A stretch of 64,000 nt of DNA from Rhodococcus sp. IEGM 1381 (GTDB taxonomy: Bacteria > Actinomycetota > Actinomycetes > Mycobacteriales > Mycobacteriaceae), in NCBI RefSeq assembly GCF_030056795.1, contig NZ_JASHKQ010000007.1, positions 124,001 to 188,000 on the forward strand. Reading direction: 5' to 3'. The notes beneath the pieces were generated by a model that saw nothing but the letters and a program-made list of their open reading frames with translations, made no database searches and had not been told where the DNA came from. Positions 26,545 through 35,170 of the stretch are shown here, one piece after another; within the stretch, counting starts at the first letter, position 1, and every line of letters begins with the position of its first letter. Made by a program: the position numbers and the translations under genes.

Positions 26545-26910
26545 ATGCCTGCACCGAACCTGTTCCTGATCGGCGTCCGCGATATACAGACCACAACCGC
26601 CTTCTATTGCGACTTGTTCGAGATCGAACCGACCTTCACCAGTCCCCACTACGTTGCCTTCGAGGTTGCCCCCGGCGTTCTGTTTGCGTTGTGGACGGGT
26701 TACAGCGAGCACGCTGTTCCGAGTACCCCTCGCACGAGCGAGGTCGGACTGATGGTGCCCGGACCCTCGGAGAGGATCGACGAGATTTTCACCAATTGGG
26801 TATCGAAGGGAGTGCCCGTCGTGCGGGAGCCGCACGACGCTGTCTTCGGCCGGACGTTCGTGATCGCGGACCCCGACGGCAACCTCGTCCGGGTTTCCCC
26901 AATCGACTGA
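26545..26910 (+). CDS. VOC-family protein (glyoxalase/bleomycin-resistance fold)
   Basis: A 121-residue protein with the repeating beta-alpha-beta-beta-beta unit of the VOC superfamily: LFLIGVRDIQTTTAFYCDLF at the start and FVIADPDGNLVRVSPI at the end. Metal ligands are not obvious. A GAGGAG ribosome site precedes the ATG. It diverges from the WYL regulator. It may be a resistance or isomerase protein; substrate unknown. Confidence 0.85.
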   Translation: MPAPNLFLIGVRDIQTTTAFYCDLFEIEPTFTSPHYVAFEVAPGVLFALWTGYSEHAVPSTPRTSEVGLMVPGPSERIDEIFTNWVSKGVPVVREPHDAVFGRTFVIADPDGNLVRVSPID

Positions 26911-27191
26911 GTAGCACGCCCGGACTCTGTTCGAGTTCGAGAAAGGCCACCATAAGCAGGCCTCAGTGACGAGACGGCGTCTGACCTCGGCTAGAGCTTC
27001 TGTCTGACCGACGCGTACCGGGTCCAGTCGGCACCGGAACGCTCTGCGTGCAGCATTGCAGTTGTGGCGGATAGTCTGTGCCACAATGCTGTTCGGCTGT
27101 ATATGTTCCTCGACTTCATTGGGGGGATACGCCCACAGTCCCCGCCCCTCGGTCGTACGTGAGAGCCCGGGCTGGCTGCTGTCGAAGCCCG

Positions 27192-27836
27192 CTACCGCAT
27201 CTCAGCAGCAAGTTTCTTGCAGGGGACGACTTTGCCTGCCACCGGCGTCCGGCCAGTGGCGGTGCCGCTCAATCTGTGTCGCAAGAGCGTAAACGAGGCG
27301 ACAGTCAGCCCGGCTGCTGCGAGCCCGAAGGTGCAGGCCACGACATCTGTGCGACTGAGCCCCGTAGCGATCATCGCTTCGGTGATCGCTTTGCCTCCGC
27401 TGACCAGCACCGCGCTCCATAAACACGCCCCTGCGAAAGAGAACGGAACAACGTTCCGTAGAGGAGGCGCTGCGAGACACCCGAGCGCCGACGGTGCGAT
27501 TGTGCGAAGGACTGGAACGAAGCGGGTGACGACAAGTATTGCTGCACCGTAGCGATTGATCCCTGAAACAAGTTTTGGGACACGCTGCCGCACCGTGTTG
27601 ACGATGCTTTCGGGAGCTCTGCGGCCTAAGAATACTGCGACACTGTGACCTATCACCGCTCCGAAAACAATTGCGGCCCAAACGAAGGCCAAGGATTGTG
27701 ACGGTACCGCCGCTGTCACGATGCCGATTGTTGATGCGGTAGGGAACACGAGACCGAATGGCGTTCCGGTTTCTTGAAACCCGATAGCCGCACAGGCCAC
27801 GAGGATCAGGACGAGGGTGAGGACACTGATCTCCAT
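27192..27836 (-). CDS. DedA/VTT-domain membrane protein
   Basis: A 214-residue membrane protein with at least four hydrophobic segments. It has the VTT/DedA core: an early helix with FQETGTPFG (the E/P re-entrant motif), IGHSVAVFLGRR, and the second re-entrant region RFVPVLRTIAPSALGC. These proteins flip or scramble undecaprenyl-phosphate or phospholipids. It follows a lipid methyltransferase-like gene by 3 bp, so the pair probably acts on membrane lipids. The 26911-27191 gap holds no gene. Confidence 0.85.
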   Translation of the reverse strand: MEISVLTLVLILVACAAIGFQETGTPFGLVFPTASTIGIVTAAVPSQSLAFVWAAIVFGAVIGHSVAVFLGRRAPESIVNTVRQRVPKLVSGINRYGAAILVVTRFVPVLRTIAPSALGCLAAPPLRNVVPFSFAGACLWSAVLVSGGKAITEAMIATGLSRTDVVACTFGLAAAGLTVASFTLLRHRLSGTATGRTPVAGKVVPCKKLAAEMR

Positions 27837-27839
27837 TTG

Positions 27840-28469
27840 CTACAGCTCTTTCGTCCAGCGCCAGACCCGCGCAGGTGGGACGTTCAGCATGATCCGGTGT
27901 GTGGGCGTATCGCTAAGTTCGGCCAGCATGGATGCGACTTCGTTCCGGTTGCGTCGTTTCTCGGGCGTGAGTGCAAAATCGATCACACGTTTGCCGTAGT
28001 AGCCGAACCAGGTGAAGGACCCGCCGGGCCTCAAGCTCGAAACGACCGCACTGAGCAGGTCGCGTACGTACTCGGCGGGCATCGCCATGAAGGGCAAGCC
28101 GCTGACCACGTTGCTTGATGATTCGTACCTGCTCATGGTGTCGAGCGCGTCTCCGCACACGACTTCGATCTGTGGGAAGCGACTGCGGAGACGCACGGTG
28201 AACTGCCGGTTCGACTCAACCAGGACGGTGTCTCGACTTCTACGAAGGAGCGCACTACTGACTGCGCCTGTTCCAGCGCCCAATTCGACTGTCGGTGCAT
28301 TGGGACTGGGAATCAGCGTGCAGTTCGTGGCCAACGCACGCGAAAGCTGGCGACCGCTGGGAGCGACCGCTCCTGTGATGAGCGGTTCGTTCAAAGCGCG
28401 TCGTGCAAAAACGAATGGTGCGTTCGGGGCCGGTGTCGATGAGCGGCGCGGTTTAGGACTTGTTGTCAT
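27840..28469 (-). CDS. SAM-dependent methyltransferase, phospholipid N-methyltransferase-like
   Basis: A 209-residue class I methyltransferase. It has the SAM motif TVELGAGTGAVSSAL, an acidic residue in TVLVESN, CGDALD, and a late SLRPGGSFTWFGYYGK. The opening block (FARRALNEPLITGAVAPSGRQLSRAL) and the VVSGLPFMAMP motif resemble bacterial phosphatidylethanolamine N-methyltransferases of the PmtA type. It is encoded immediately upstream of a DedA-family protein. Confidence 0.8.
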   Translation of the reverse strand: MTTSPKPRRSSTPAPNAPFVFARRALNEPLITGAVAPSGRQLSRALATNCTLIPSPNAPTVELGAGTGAVSSALLRRSRDTVLVESNRQFTVRLRSRFPQIEVVCGDALDTMSRYESSSNVVSGLPFMAMPAEYVRDLLSAVVSSLRPGGSFTWFGYYGKRVIDFALTPEKRRNRNEVASMLAELSDTPTHRIMLNVPPARVWRWTKEL

Positions 28470-28582
28470 ACTTCGATGCTTGTGTGGCCGGCGCGATGCG
28501 GTAATACACGAATGGGTCCGCTGACCTACTACTTTTGTATTACTTCATGCCGGATTCTCTGGGATACGGTCAAACGGTGACG

Positions 28583-29743
28583 ATGTCGGCGTGGGTACGT
28601 GGTCGCACGGAGGCGTGGTCTACCGCGAGTCTCAGAACGAAGCGGGCGTTTGAGGACACGGTCGTCACGGTGCTCTTGTTGTTCGTCACCTGGGCGTACT
28701 GGCCGAACGGCTGGGAAGGTACCGGGACTCAGTGGATTGCCGTCGGTGCGTGTCTCGCTCAGTTGGTAAAACGCCGTATGCCAATTGTCTCCGTCCTGAT
28801 CGCTGGTACCGCTGCGGCCGTGTCTTTCGCTTTGTGGCCGTTGGTCTTCTTGGCTTGGTGGTTGGTCCGAACTCAGCGGTGGGTGCTAACGGCACTGTTG
28901 GCGGCGTTACCGCTGGCCTTGGCTGCCTACGGTTGGTTGCGGAGATCGGATTCGTTTGGCGCTTTCGTCGAGCCTCGTCCTATCGGACCGCTCTTGCTTG
29001 CCGTCGCTGCAGCGATGTTGGGGGCTTGGATGGCGGAGCGTCACCGCGTGCAACAGCTGTTGACTGAGAGAATCGACTTTGCCGAGCAGTCTCGGGAAAG
29101 TCTCGAACGCGACATTCGTACCAGCGAGCGTCTGCAGCTGGCCAGCGAGCTGCACGATATTGTCGCGCACCGGTTGTCGATCGTTGCGTTGCATGCCGCG
29201 GTTCTCGCGCGAAGGACCACCAGCGATCCTGACTTGAGTGACCGGCTCAAGATGCTCGAGAACAACTCCGTGATGGGCGTGCGGGAACTCGGAGATGTGT
29301 TACTCGCACTCCGCAGCCCGAATGGAGATGAGGCTGCGGAACCGACTGAGCTGAGGGTCGATGAGCTGTTGCGCGATGCCGAATCGACCGGGTTGAGTGT
29401 GCGTGGTGTCGACGAGTTCGATGCTGCCGGGCATTCGTCGGCGCAACTACTGTCGATCAAGCGCATTCTGCGGGAAGGGTTGACCAATGCACGCAAGTAC
29501 TCGTCCGATGCGGTGGTATCGGTGGACGTAGTGTCATCGGCAACGGAGACGTCGATCAAAATCGGTAATGACTTCGATGCCAGGTCTCTCGAGTCGGGAA
29601 CCGGAACCGGTCTGGGCTTGATCGGGTTGCGAGAACGAATTCGATTGGTGGGAGGCAATGTTGGCAGTCATGTGGTCGGAGAGCGCTATACCTTGAGTGC
29701 CACGGTGCCTCGTTCGGGTGGCAGCGACCGGACCGAGCGGTGA
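28583..29743 (+). CDS. sensor histidine kinase (NarL/DesK type)
   Basis: A protein of about 386 residues with four or more N-terminal membrane helices. Then come a HisKA_3 dimerisation helix with phospho-acceptor His in ELHDIVAHRLS, and an ATPase domain (LLSIKRILREGLTNARKYS and TGTGLGLIGLRERI). The GTG of the response regulator overlaps its stop. An ATG at 28547 is an alternative start; an AT-rich element (TACTTTTGTATTAC) directly before it could be a promoter for leaderless transcription. The signal is unknown. Confidence 0.88.
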   Translation: MSAWVRGRTEAWSTASLRTKRAFEDTVVTVLLLFVTWAYWPNGWEGTGTQWIAVGACLAQLVKRRMPIVSVLIAGTAAAVSFALWPLVFLAWWLVRTQRWVLTALLAALPLALAAYGWLRRSDSFGAFVEPRPIGPLLLAVAAAMLGAWMAERHRVQQLLTERIDFAEQSRESLERDIRTSERLQLASELHDIVAHRLSIVALHAAVLARRTTSDPDLSDRLKMLENNSVMGVRELGDVLLALRSPNGDEAAEPTELRVDELLRDAESTGLSVRGVDEFDAAGHSSAQLLSIKRILREGLTNARKYSSDAVVSVDVVSSATETSIKIGNDFDARSLESGTGTGLGLIGLRERIRLVGGNVGSHVVGERYTLSATVPRSGGSDRTER

Positions 29744-30384
29744 TCAGGGTTGGTGTCGTCGACGACGACCCGATGGTTCGACTCGGTGTCGGGGAACTTC
29801 TGTCAGTGGAGCCGGGCATAACGGTGGTTCGGGAGGGTTCCACCGGTCGTGAGGCGGTCGCTATCGCAGACGCAGTCGATGTGCTTCTGGTCGACATCCG
29901 AATGCCAGAGTCGGACGGTATCGATGCAGCGCGCGCGGTCCGGACTAAGGCCGATCGTCCACGCATCGTGGTGATGACAGTTTTCGGTTCCGACAAGAAC
30001 ATCTACCGGGCGTTATCTGCAGGAGCGGACGGTTTTTTGTTGAAGAGCTCCATTCCGGCTCTGCTGGTCGGCGCGATCGAGACCGTCTTCAATGGTGGGG
30101 TCGTGCTCGACCCTGGGGCGACCCGTTCGGTGATCCAGCACTTCAGGATGGACCGGGGTCCAAGCTCGATGGATCTCGAGGAACTCGGCAAGCCGCTGAC
30201 GCCGCGCGAAATCGACGTCCTGGCCTGCGTCAGCAGGGGCTTGTCGAACTCTGAAATTGCGCTCGAACTTGGAATGCGAGAGAACACCGTGAAGGTCCAT
30301 GTGAGTCGCATCCTGGCAGCACTTCATCAGCGCAACAGGGTGCAGCTCGCGCTATACGCGCGTGACGTCGGGTTGGGCCGCTGA
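29740..30384 (+). CDS. LuxR/NarL-family response regulator
   Basis: A 214-residue regulator. Its receiver domain has acidic DDD near the start, phospho-acceptor Asp in VLLVDIRMPESDG and the conserved Lys in FLLKSS. Its C-terminal LuxR HTH reads LTPREIDVLACVSRGLSNSEIALELGMRENTVKVHVSRILAAL. It is translationally coupled to the upstream kinase, and together they form a complete two-component system. Confidence 0.92.
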   Translation: MIRVGVVDDDPMVRLGVGELLSVEPGITVVREGSTGREAVAIADAVDVLLVDIRMPESDGIDAARAVRTKADRPRIVVMTVFGSDKNIYRALSAGADGFLLKSSIPALLVGAIETVFNGGVVLDPGATRSVIQHFRMDRGPSSMDLEELGKPLTPREIDVLACVSRGLSNSEIALELGMRENTVKVHVSRILAALHQRNRVQLALYARDVGLGR

Positions 30385-30520
30385 CATGGGCATGCGAGAC
30401 CGCTTCCGCACCGAACTCTGAACAACACTCGACCCACCAACGTGCGTGTGGGAGCCCCTGCCCCGAGCCTTCGACGGAGACGACCTAGCGTTTTCACACG
30501 TCAGCTTGCGGGATGCGGAG

Positions 30521-30700
30521 CAGTACGACCAGTTCTGATATGCAGGGATACCAGCAGACCTCTGCATATGTTGTGCTGCAGTGTCTTTCGCTCGCGATTG
30601 CAGTTCAGCTGTCACCGCGTATCGACGCCCCGGTCTATGCATCCTCGAAAGCCAGCCGTTGAACGAATTAGGGCGCAGCGTTGGTTCGAGACGCTGTTTC
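30521..30700. repeat. type A island repeat, copy 2 (extended, ~180 bp)
   Basis: The 70-bp type A block is followed by about 110 further bases that also occur in copy 3 (32066-32237), including GCAGTTCAGCTGTCACCGCG and GGGCGCAGCGTT. The two extended copies are direct repeats on either side of the ArsR - SnoaL module. This copy lies between a response-regulator gene and the 3' end of the ArsR gene. Confidence 0.8.
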
Positions 30701-30760
30701 GATATCCGCGAGCAAGGGATGAGGATGCCGCTCCGATGCCTGGGGGTCAATTGGTGCAGT

Positions 30761-31519
30761 TCAAAGAATTCGCAGTCGCGGCAGAACTGTTGGCAGGTGG
30801 CGGCGACCAGTATCGGTGAGGTATAGCGCTCGTCCAGTACGCCGGACCAGCCACTGATGCTGTAGGCAGGCGTCGGCTATCGCGGCCCCGAGCGCGCCGG
30901 CGAGGTGGAAGCGGCGCTCGCTCCAGTCCAGGCATAGCCGTATCTGAGGTCGCCGCGTCGGTGTGAGGGTAATGCCGATCAGATCGACTTCGAGGGCTGA
31001 AAAAACGTGTTCTGCGTTGGGGCCCAAGCGGACCGCGCCGGATGATCCGCCGGCCGCAGATCCGGCGAGCGGGTCCTCGAAGACGACCGCACCGTTGTCG
31101 CGGAGAGCATCGGTGAGGGCGACACCCAACCGTCCCGCCAGGTGGTCGTAACAGGTTCGCGCCTCGCGCAGTGCTGCGGCGGCGGTGCTTGCGCTCAATG
31201 AAGTGATGGATCGTGTGGGTGCGAGGGCAGCGAGTGCTTCGACCATGTTCGCGACGTCGGGCCCGGCGAGGGAATGGAAACGGAACCGGCCCTCCTGCTC
31301 CACACGGATCAGGCCACCGTCGGCGAGCTGGTTCAGGTGGCTCGTCGTCGCAGAGCGCGACAGACCTGCAGCAGCAGCCAACTCCGATGCCGGGCGCGCG
31401 CGGCCATCAGCCAACGCCAGGAGAATCTCTGCCCGTCGCGGGTCGCCGATCAACCGGGCGATCGACCCGATATCGACGTCACCTCTTCGCGCAGGCTCAC
31501 ACGTGTGCGCTGATGCCAT
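30761..31519 (-). CDS. ArsR-type winged-helix regulator
   Basis: A 252-residue protein. Its N-terminal ArsR HTH reads IARLIGDPRRAEILLALADG, ELAAAAGLSRSATTSHLNQLADGGLI and EQEGRFRFHSLAGPDVANM. A ~150-residue C-terminal domain contains ARTCYDHLAGRLGV and CLDWSERRFHLAGALGAAI, a pattern shared with the protein at 55505-56296. It diverges from a SnoaL-like gene and probably represses it. Confidence 0.88.
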   Translation of the reverse strand: MASAHTCEPARRGDVDIGSIARLIGDPRRAEILLALADGRARPASELAAAAGLSRSATTSHLNQLADGGLIRVEQEGRFRFHSLAGPDVANMVEALAALAPTRSITSLSASTAAAALREARTCYDHLAGRLGVALTDALRDNGAVVFEDPLAGSAAGGSSGAVRLGPNAEHVFSALEVDLIGITLTPTRRPQIRLCLDWSERRFHLAGALGAAIADACLQHQWLVRRTGRALYLTDTGRRHLPTVLPRLRIL

Positions 31520-31615
31520 GCAGACATCGTGTCACGACAACAGTTCAGGGCAGCGTGAAGCGTTCCGAGGCCAGACTGGTGCCCACAACCGACCCCTACC
31601 GGGAGGAAAGACGCT

Positions 31616-32083
31616 GTGGGTGCCACGCACGATCAAGCCGAGTTTGTTTTCACCGAGTGGCACGACCGAATTCGCAGACGCGACGCGACTGCGCTATCGG
31701 CGCTCTACACCGATGACGCAGTACTCGAGAGCCCGCTGGTGTGCCGGGTCCTGGACACGCCACGCGGCACTGTGGCTGGTCGCGACGAACTCGACCGATT
31801 TCTGGCAGAGATCGCCAGACGCCGCCCGAGCGAGGACGAGCTCCCGGCGTTGTACCGCACCGGGACATACCTATTCGATGGCGAGACCCTCATCTGGGAG
31901 TACCCGCGCATGACCGGCGGTGGTGTCGACCAGCTCGATTTGGTCGAGGTCATGGAACTCGACGGACCACTCATCCGACGCCACCGGATCTACTGGGGTT
32001 GGCGTGGCACCGAACACGTGATCGCCAACGCCGTCGGCAAGGCCGCACCGGACGTCGGCGCCGGGCAATACGACAAGTTTTGA
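31616..32083 (+). CDS. SnoaL-like/nuclear transport factor 2-fold protein
   Basis: A 155-residue small alpha+beta-barrel protein: FVFTEWHDRIRRRDATALSALYTDDAVLESPL, GRDELDRFL, LIWEYPRM, LDLVEVMELDGPLIRRHRIYWGW. It starts at GTG with a GGGAGGAAAG site upstream. It is about 50-60% identical by eye to the protein at 55064-55477. Its stop codon lies inside the adjacent type A repeat, so its C-terminal tail (PDVGAGQYDKF) is partly encoded by the repeat. NTF2-fold proteins act as small isomerases or hydrolases or as binding proteins; the role here is unknown. Confidence 0.85.
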   Translation: MGATHDQAEFVFTEWHDRIRRRDATALSALYTDDAVLESPLVCRVLDTPRGTVAGRDELDRFLAEIARRRPSEDELPALYRTGTYLFDGETLIWEYPRMTGGGVDQLDLVEVMELDGPLIRRHRIYWGWRGTEHVIANAVGKAAPDVGAGQYDKF

Positions 32084-32237
32084 TATGCAGGGTTACCGGT
32101 AAACCTCTGCATATACTGTGCCACAGCGTCTTTCGCTTGCGATTGCAGTTCAGCTGTCACCGCGCAACTACGCCCCGGTTTATGCAGTACTCGAAAGCCA
32201 GCCGTCGAACGAATCAGGGCGCAGCGTTAGTTGGAGT
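32066..32237. repeat. type A island repeat, copy 3 (extended)
   Basis: It begins CAATACGACAAG and carries GATATGCAGGGTTACC then GGTAAACCTCTGCATAT. This nearly perfect palindrome has two unpaired bases in its right arm. It continues with the extension shared only with copy 2. It overlaps the 3' end of the SnoaL gene and stops 16 bp from the 3' end of the next minus-strand gene. Confidence 0.8.
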
Positions 32238-32252
32238 CGAGGTTTGGGCTGG

Positions 32253-32693
32253 TCAGACGATGCCGGCCAGCTCTCCCATGCGCATCGTGCAACCGTTCCT
32301 GTCCTTCCACATTGCGACACCGTCGACGAGTCGGACGCTCATGAATCCACCGCCGTCACCCCACGGCCATGCGGTACCGAGGTCGGCCACAACGTCCTGG
32401 ACCGAATCGGCCATCGCCGACAGCGCGAATTCTTCGTCCGAGTCGACGCGGGTACCGATCCAGCTACCACCGAACTTACCCGGATTGACGCCGGCAACCG
32501 TCACCGCGCTCAGCAGGAACACCCCGTCGATCTCCGGGTCGGAGTCGATCTCCCAATCGACGTGTTCAATACCGTTGCCGTACTGGCGCACACGCAGGTC
32601 GCGGCCCAATCGAGACAGCGCCGACGTCCAAGGCTCAGGCAAGTCCGAGTGCACCACCCGAACCCCCGGTGAGGGAGACCACTTGGCACTCAT
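32253..32693 (-). CDS. hypothetical protein
   Basis: A 146-residue soluble protein from ATG 32693 (MSAKWSPSPGVRVVHSDLPE). It contains the acidic stretch VDWEIDSDPEIDG and ends ETFGG-like with KDRNGCTMRMGELAGIV. No family is recognised. Size and composition resemble small immunity-type proteins, but nothing proves this. It diverges from a two-helix membrane protein. Confidence 0.65.
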   Translation of the reverse strand: MSAKWSPSPGVRVVHSDLPEPWTSALSRLGRDLRVRQYGNGIEHVDWEIDSDPEIDGVFLLSAVTVAGVNPGKFGGSWIGTRVDSDEEFALSAMADSVQDVVADLGTAWPWGDGGGFMSVRLVDGVAMWKDRNGCTMRMGELAGIV

Positions 32694-32824
32694 CAATCGC
32701 TTTGACAAATCGTGGTGGCGCACCGAGTCAGTCTGTCAGGCCAGTGGTCGCGGGGCTTGTGATCAGCGGAGCACCGCCGCTTGAGCGTGCTCTGCACTGG
32801 TGTGGGCGGGGTTAGTCTGAAAGC

Positions 32825-33130
32825 GTGAGTAGTTATCTAGCCGAGGCGGGTTTGAGTGAGTGCGCGAGCGCTGGCGACGCCTGCAACTTTGGATTTGGGC
32901 TCTTTTTCTTGAAGCTGGGTATCGGTTTGCTTCTGGTGCTCCTGTGGTTCGGTCTCGCTGCGTACGTGTCAGAGGCTGCTGGGCCACCCTTGAACGCGCA
33001 GCGTACGGCGATTTCCATTCTTGCAGTGTGGCTTTTGCCGATCATTGGTTCGGCGTTCTTCTTCTGGTACCGAGAGGATGCGCGTGAGGAAAACTGGACG
33101 CCACCTATTGGCGTAGACCCGCGGAAATAG
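32825..33130 (+). CDS. small membrane protein with two helices
   Basis: A 101-residue product from GTG 32825. It has a GAAAG ribosome site and two clear membrane helices (FFLKLGIGLLLVLLWFGLAAYV and AISILAVWLLPIIGSAFFFWY) joined by a short polar loop. The second helix and its WLLPIIG motif resemble the PLDc_N (phospholipase D N-terminal) two-helix domain found in many small actinobacterial membrane proteins. Confidence 0.7.
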   Translation: MSSYLAEAGLSECASAGDACNFGFGLFFLKLGIGLLLVLLWFGLAAYVSEAAGPPLNAQRTAISILAVWLLPIIGSAFFFWYREDAREENWTPPIGVDPRK

Positions 33131-33268
33131 TTGCACGTCGGGTATCCACTATCGCCTGTCTCAGGCTGTCTATCGGTAATTCTTCCGTTGATCGCAAGAC
33201 CTGGACTGTCTCGCGACCATTCGATCGCAAAGTATCCGACGACTCCACCGACTGACGTCGGCCCGCTG

Positions 33269-34231
33269 TCACCCAGTGCTCGACAGAGCGGTGACGATAT
33301 TCGGCGATGCGGCGAGTGGGGTGAATCCGTTCCCGAGTATGCGGCGGCAGCCGTCGAGCTCGACGGCGATGGTCACCGGTCGCCAATCGTCCGTCGCGGA
33401 GTCGGTGACGGCAACGGCGACGACCGAGGTGGCGGTTTCGGTGCATGGGCTTGCTGCCGGTGGATCTGCTAGTACCTCTTCGCTCAGAACAGGATCGGTG
33501 CTGTTCCAGATCCGGGCACCGGTGAAAGCAGGTATCGGTCCGGTGGTGTCGAATCGGCAGATCCCTGAGGGGAAGATCGAGAGGTCGAGCAGGGGCCGTG
33601 GTCCCGGTGTCGGCAGGGCTGGCAGCGCGGATGGGCAGTTGAAGAGCAGTTCGATAGCGGCTGGATCCAGTTGTGCATGATGCTCGACTGTGAAGATCTC
33701 GGGCAGGGATTGGATCTCGTACAGTCCGAGCGTGTTGTCGAATCCGCAGCCACTGATCGGATACGTCGGCTCCATTGCGCGGCCGTCGGCGTCGATCAGC
33801 CACATGTCTGTCAGCGGCGGCATGCTGTCGTCGGTGGTCCCGCAGAAGATTGGCCAGGCTGGTCGTGCCGAGGGCGCATTCAGGGCTTCGAGTACCGGTC
33901 CGAAGTCGCCGATGTAGTGCCGTTCGAGGTAGCTGACGGTGCCGTCGGCTGCGACCGTGTCGCCGGTGAAGGTGTCGCAGACGACCGCCGAGGTCGGGGT
34001 GAAGGTGGTCGGGACGGTGCCGGGAGCCGGCCTCGGTGGAACCGCAATCCTGTTCGCCGTAGTCGGTATGTCGGCGGATCCGCTCACGTTCTGCGGTAGC
34101 GGGCAGACGAACGAGTCCGCTGACCCGATGTGTGCTGCGGTGCGGGGTTGCGGGGTAGTTGCGACTCCGTACGCAGTGAGGGCAACCAGCACGGCCACGA
34201 ACAGAGTCAGCCCTGCCTCTCGTCCGTTCAC
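33269..34231 (-). CDS. exported Cys-containing protein, paralog of 46659-47615
   Basis: About 320 residues from GTG 34231. A single N-terminal hydrophobic helix (AGLTLFVAVLVALTAYGV) acts as a signal or anchor, followed by an extracytoplasmic domain with conserved Cys. Blocks shared with the second copy include IGSADxFVCxLPQ, VAADGTVxYxERxYxGDF, DMWLxDADGRA, a CGxDNTLGLxEI stretch and DGCRRILxxGFTPLAA. Function unknown. Upstream lie two identical 17-bp palindromes that may control it. Confidence 0.75.
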   Translation of the reverse strand: MNGREAGLTLFVAVLVALTAYGVATTPQPRTAAHIGSADSFVCPLPQNVSGSADIPTTANRIAVPPRPAPGTVPTTFTPTSAVVCDTFTGDTVAADGTVSYLERHYIGDFGPVLEALNAPSARPAWPIFCGTTDDSMPPLTDMWLIDADGRAMEPTYPISGCGFDNTLGLYEIQSLPEIFTVEHHAQLDPAAIELLFNCPSALPALPTPGPRPLLDLSIFPSGICRFDTTGPIPAFTGARIWNSTDPVLSEEVLADPPAASPCTETATSVVAVAVTDSATDDWRPVTIAVELDGCRRILGNGFTPLAASPNIVTALSSTG

Positions 34232-34351
34232 TGTCGCAGCATAGAACCACTTCGGGGCGACGGTGGGCGGGGCGCTACCGGTCGATGATGAACTGCGCTG
34301 TGCGGGGCATTGCTTGGTTTGTCCGCCGGCTGGGCTGCCGGATTGCCCCCC

Positions 34352-34411
34352 TGTGCGGCAACTGTCGCGTCGCGACAGACGTCTGTGCGGCAACTGTCGC
34401 GTCGCGACAGA
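34352..34411. promoter_or_regulatory. tandem palindromes CTGTCGCG-T-CGCGACAG (two copies, 32 bp apart)
   Basis: Perfect 17-bp palindromes lie at 34363-34379 and 34395-34411 within a 32-bp direct duplication. The spacing is three helical turns, so two dimers could bind on the same face. They lie upstream of the exported protein gene (start 34231) and just after the 3' end of the next minus-strand gene. They are most likely an operator for an unknown dimeric regulator. Confidence 0.5.
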
Positions 34412-34465
34412 CGTCGTCGCGCGTCCAGTCGTCAGAGCCATCGGTCGAGAACTTCGGTTCCGGTG

Positions 34466-34987
34466 TTACAGAGTTCGGTGCGGCGCGAGCGTGCTCCGGA
34501 CCTCGATGTCACCGGGGTGGGTGCGGCCGAGCCATTCCGCGAGGGACCTGTCGATGTACAAGCAGTCGATAGTCAGAGTGTCGCTGCCGTAGTCCTCGCG
34601 CTGGGAACCTGAAGCGACAATCGGGTCGTCCGTCGAATGAAGGTCGCTGTGTTCTGTGGCAGCAACCTCTTCGGCGAGTGTCCACCCCGTGCCGTTCGGG
34701 TTTGTGACGCGCACTGTCGTTTCGCTCGGGAAATTGGGTCTGTCAATTCGGTCGACCGAATCGACATCGACACATCCGTTACCCCAGCGTCCGGTAAACG
34801 TGACCCACACCCCATCCCATTCGCGATCGAAGACGCTGTAGCGCAGGGGAATTGTTCGTGACACATTCCGCGGATCCGGAAACGGCGTGTTCGGTGCGAG
34901 ATGGGCGGCACCGGAGGCGTCGATGATGACGACGCCTGTGCCGACGACGTCGCATCCTTCGTGCACGACGTACGTCAGCAGATCCAT
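34466..34987 (-). CDS. hypothetical protein
   Basis: A protein of about 173 residues from ATG 34987 (MDLLTYVVHEGCDVVGTGVV). It is beta-rich, with a central TFTGRWGNGCVDVDSVD and the ending LYIDRSLAEWLGRTHPGDIEV. No signal peptide and no recognised family are seen. The frame is open 20 residues upstream, so the start is not certain. It is separated from the exported protein gene by the palindrome pair. Confidence 0.55.
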   Translation of the reverse strand: MDLLTYVVHEGCDVVGTGVVIIDASGAAHLAPNTPFPDPRNVSRTIPLRYSVFDREWDGVWVTFTGRWGNGCVDVDSVDRIDRPNFPSETTVRVTNPNGTGWTLAEEVAATEHSDLHSTDDPIVASGSQREDYGSDTLTIDCLYIDRSLAEWLGRTHPGDIEVRSTLAPHRTL

Positions 34988-35105
34988 GAACGGAGTCTGC
35001 CCGCTCCCGAGGAGCTGCGTCAACGACTCGGAAGGCTTCTGACGCACCTCGAAAGCCCGCTACCTGGTTCCCACAGCCGCCTGCAACGTTGCGTCCTTCT
35101 CAATC

Positions 35106-35150
35106 TTGTACCTATCTATTGGTACGAATTGTGCTAATTTCTTGGTACAA
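35106..35150. promoter_or_regulatory. candidate YtrA-type operator (TTGTACC ... GGTACAA)
   Basis: TTGTACC at 35106-35112 and its exact complement GGTACAA at 35144-35150 flank a further GGTAC at 35121-35125, with a -10-like TGCTAATTT between them. YtrA-type GntR regulators bind GGTAC-containing inverted repeats, and such a regulator is encoded as the second gene of the operon that starts at 35171. Autoregulation is likely. Confidence 0.55.
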
Positions 35151-35170
35151 ACTATCGAAGGAGAATCCTC

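Noticed and set aside
30352..30750. Minus-strand ORF covering type A copy 2 as a protein gene
   Set aside because: The reading frame is open in copy 2, but a one-base difference breaks it in copy 3, and the other copies lack the flanking codons. The conservation is at DNA level.
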